From: an uncultured Porphyromonadaceae bacterium
GTDB taxonomy: Bacteria > Bacteroidota > Bacteroidia > Bacteroidales > Muribaculaceae
DNA: 53,352 nucleotides
Assembly: GCA_947177575.1 (NCBI GenBank)
Contig: CAMWVA010000006.1
Span: forward strand, 1-53,352
Reading direction: 5' to 3'
Both the position numbers and the translations under genes were made by a program. Position 1 is the stretch's first letter, and each line of letters starts with the position of its first letter. Below, in pieces: positions 52,350-53,352 of this stretch. The notes under the pieces are model-generated. The model was not told where the DNA came from. It ran no database searches and saw nothing but the letters and a program-made list of their open reading frames with translations.

Positions 52350-53352
52350 TTACTTAAAGCGGGCGTAAATCTGGACACCGAGACGCTTAGCAGCCTCAAC
52401 ATCGGCTTGGCGTGCAGGACTGACACCGTATTTTGACAACGGAGGAACCACTACACGTGTACCGGGACGAATACGGTCAGGATGCCCTAAATGTGATTTA
52501 TTCTCTTCGTATATATAAGGCCAGAAGTGGTAACTGCCGTAATGTTCTTTCGCAATGGTAGTAAGATAGCGTGTTTTAGTCACAGTATCGTAAACCGGCT
52601 TATTGTCAGAAGGTGCCGTAGCTACCTGTTCGGCCTGAGACGGTTGCTCTTGCACCTCAGCCGGAGCATTATCCTCGGCGACAGCACCGGAATCAGTCAC
52701 AGGTGTTGTATCGGCGACAAGAGCTAATGAATCGGCTGGCATAGGTGGAGTCTCGACAAGCTCATTCTCCGCTTTCACTTCAGCCTCTTCCTCTTCAACA
52801 TTATGGTAGAAGTACCAATAACAACCGACTATAGCTCCGAGAGCTATGAGAGCTGTGATAAAACCGACCATAAAGCCGTAACTGAATTTACGACGTCCCA
52901 AAGCCTCGACTTCACGATCAGGATACACATATTTCACCGGCAATCGACTCTCCGGATTATCGGAAGTTTCAGACATCTCGCCTTCATCTGATGACTCCGA
53001 AGATTCCGAATTTTCTGATAACTCGGACTTCTCCGATACCTCCGAATCTTCAGATAACTCTGAAGTCTCAGACGACTCCGAAGCTTCGGTAACATCACTG
53101 TTCTCCGCAAGCTCGGCGCCGTCCGCATCTTCCGAGGCGTCTTTAGCTTCAGACCCGTTCAAGGCAGCCAGCTCAGCCACACTCAGATCTTCTGTCAGCT
53201 CAACTGCCTCAAACATGGCGAAAGGAGCATTGGCAAGAGCTGCCATCTCTTTGGCCGGTATAAAGGTAACCTTTACATGAGAAGGTATAACGGAAGCCCC
53301 ACCTGTAGACACATCAACACTACGGCGCTCCTCGACACGATTAAGCTTAAAA
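52350..53352 (-). CDS. HU-type DNA-binding protein fused to membrane helix and LysM domain (5' partial)
   Basis: The frame is open to the right edge, so the N-terminus is outside the window; a GTG at 53312 is internal, not the start. The first visible residues FKLNRVEERRSVDV, then HVKVTFIPAKEM and PFAMFEAVEL, match the C-terminal half of HU/IHF-like proteins (beta arms and the Bacteroidetes extension). An acidic Ser-Glu linker follows (53081-52947), then RRK and one membrane helix (52883-52809), an acidic segment (EEEEAEVKAE), a Pro/Ala spacer and a LysM-like domain (about 52427-52574; TIAKEHYGSYHFWPYIYEEN, RIRPGTRVVVPP). The charge pattern puts the HU part in the cytoplasm and LysM in the periplasm. 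Confidence 0.85.
   Translation of the reverse strand, partial: FKLNRVEERRSVDVSTGGASVIPSHVKVTFIPAKEMAALANAPFAMFEAVELTEDLSVAELAALNGSEAKDASEDADGAELAENSDVTEASESSETSELSEDSEVSEKSELSENSESSESSDEGEMSETSDNPESRLPVKYVYPDREVEALGRRKFSYGFMVGFITALIALGAIVGCYWYFYHNVEEEEAEVKAENELVETPPMPADSLALVADTTPVTDSGAVAEDNAPAEVQEQPSQAEQVATAPSDNKPVYDTVTKTRYLTTIAKEHYGSYHFWPYIYEENKSHLGHPDRIRPGTRVVVPPLSKYGVSPARQADVEAAKRLGVQIYARFK

Noticed and set aside
53310-53312. GTG as the start of the LysM protein
   Set aside because: The upstream codons to the window edge are open and match HU-type sequence (FKLNRVEERRSVDV), so the gene begins outside the window.

Overview
The window is from a Bacteroidales chromosome, most likely Muribaculaceae (for example a Duncaniella- or Muribaculum-like gut bacterium). 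The signs are the full Bat (aerotolerance) operon, TonB-dependent receptors paired with surface lipoproteins, a pyrophosphate-dependent phosphofructokinase, secreted proteins with Por-type C-terminal tails, and repeated use of the Bacteroidetes promoter motif TAnnTTTG, often with TTG or TTTG 19-20 bp upstream. The family-level guess comes from gene content alone; there is no rRNA here.

Layout. 1-6.6 kb (minus strand): an MBOAT acyltransferase and SGNH-hydrolase pair for cell-surface O-acylation, then mutS2, a universal-stress protein and a small HTH protein. 6.8-15.5 kb (minus): a nine-gene moxR-DUF58-Bat operon joined by several ATGA overlaps. 15.7-24.1 kb (minus): thiL, purine nucleoside phosphorylase, lpxK, sppA, glmM, a DUF4827 lipoprotein and nrnA. 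24.2-30.5 kb: mazG-topB and a Cys-rich membrane protein (plus), a BASS-type transporter and an MTA/SAH nucleosidase (minus), then a Sua5/YciO protein and mdh (plus). 30.5-30.94 kb is a repeat-rich convergent intergenic region. 30.9-34.4 kb (minus): a small membrane protein and two secreted proteins, one carrying a lone Spi (streptopain-propeptide-like) domain and one with a thioredoxin-type CGWC. 34.5-41.3 kb (plus): an MFS transporter and a TonB-receptor/lipoprotein operon. 41.4-46.8 kb (minus): thioredoxin lipoprotein and pfp; then GT4 glycosyltransferase, flippase-like membrane protein and kdsB. 47-49.6 kb (plus): a TonB receptor with an HMA (heavy-metal) domain protein. 49.7-52.3 kb: tRNA-Cys followed by a small AT-rich accessory patch with a frameshifted KilA-N gene and an AAA_14/DUF4143 ATPase. 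The right edge holds most of an HU-type DNA-binding protein fused through a Ser-Glu-rich linker and one membrane helix to a LysM domain.

How the genes fit together. Much of the content is envelope work: LpxK and KdsB for lipid A/Kdo, GlmM for amino-sugar precursors, a GT4 enzyme and flippase-like protein for glycolipid, MBOAT/SGNH for polymer acylation, and two outer-membrane uptake systems. The Bat operon is a membrane-anchored MoxR/VWA/TPR chaperone-like system.

The most unusual points are: the HU-TM-LysM architecture, which could bridge nucleoid and cell wall; a 9-bp minisatellite in the mdh 3' region that reads as the same X-Ser-Glu repeat found in that protein's linker; a three-copy GC-rich 48-bp repeat with covarying hairpins; a KilA-N gene whose frameshift coincides with a perfect 26-bp palindrome; three 15-bp direct repeats at 32-33 bp spacing upstream of the ATPase; and an inverted repeat that holds two back-to-back promoters.
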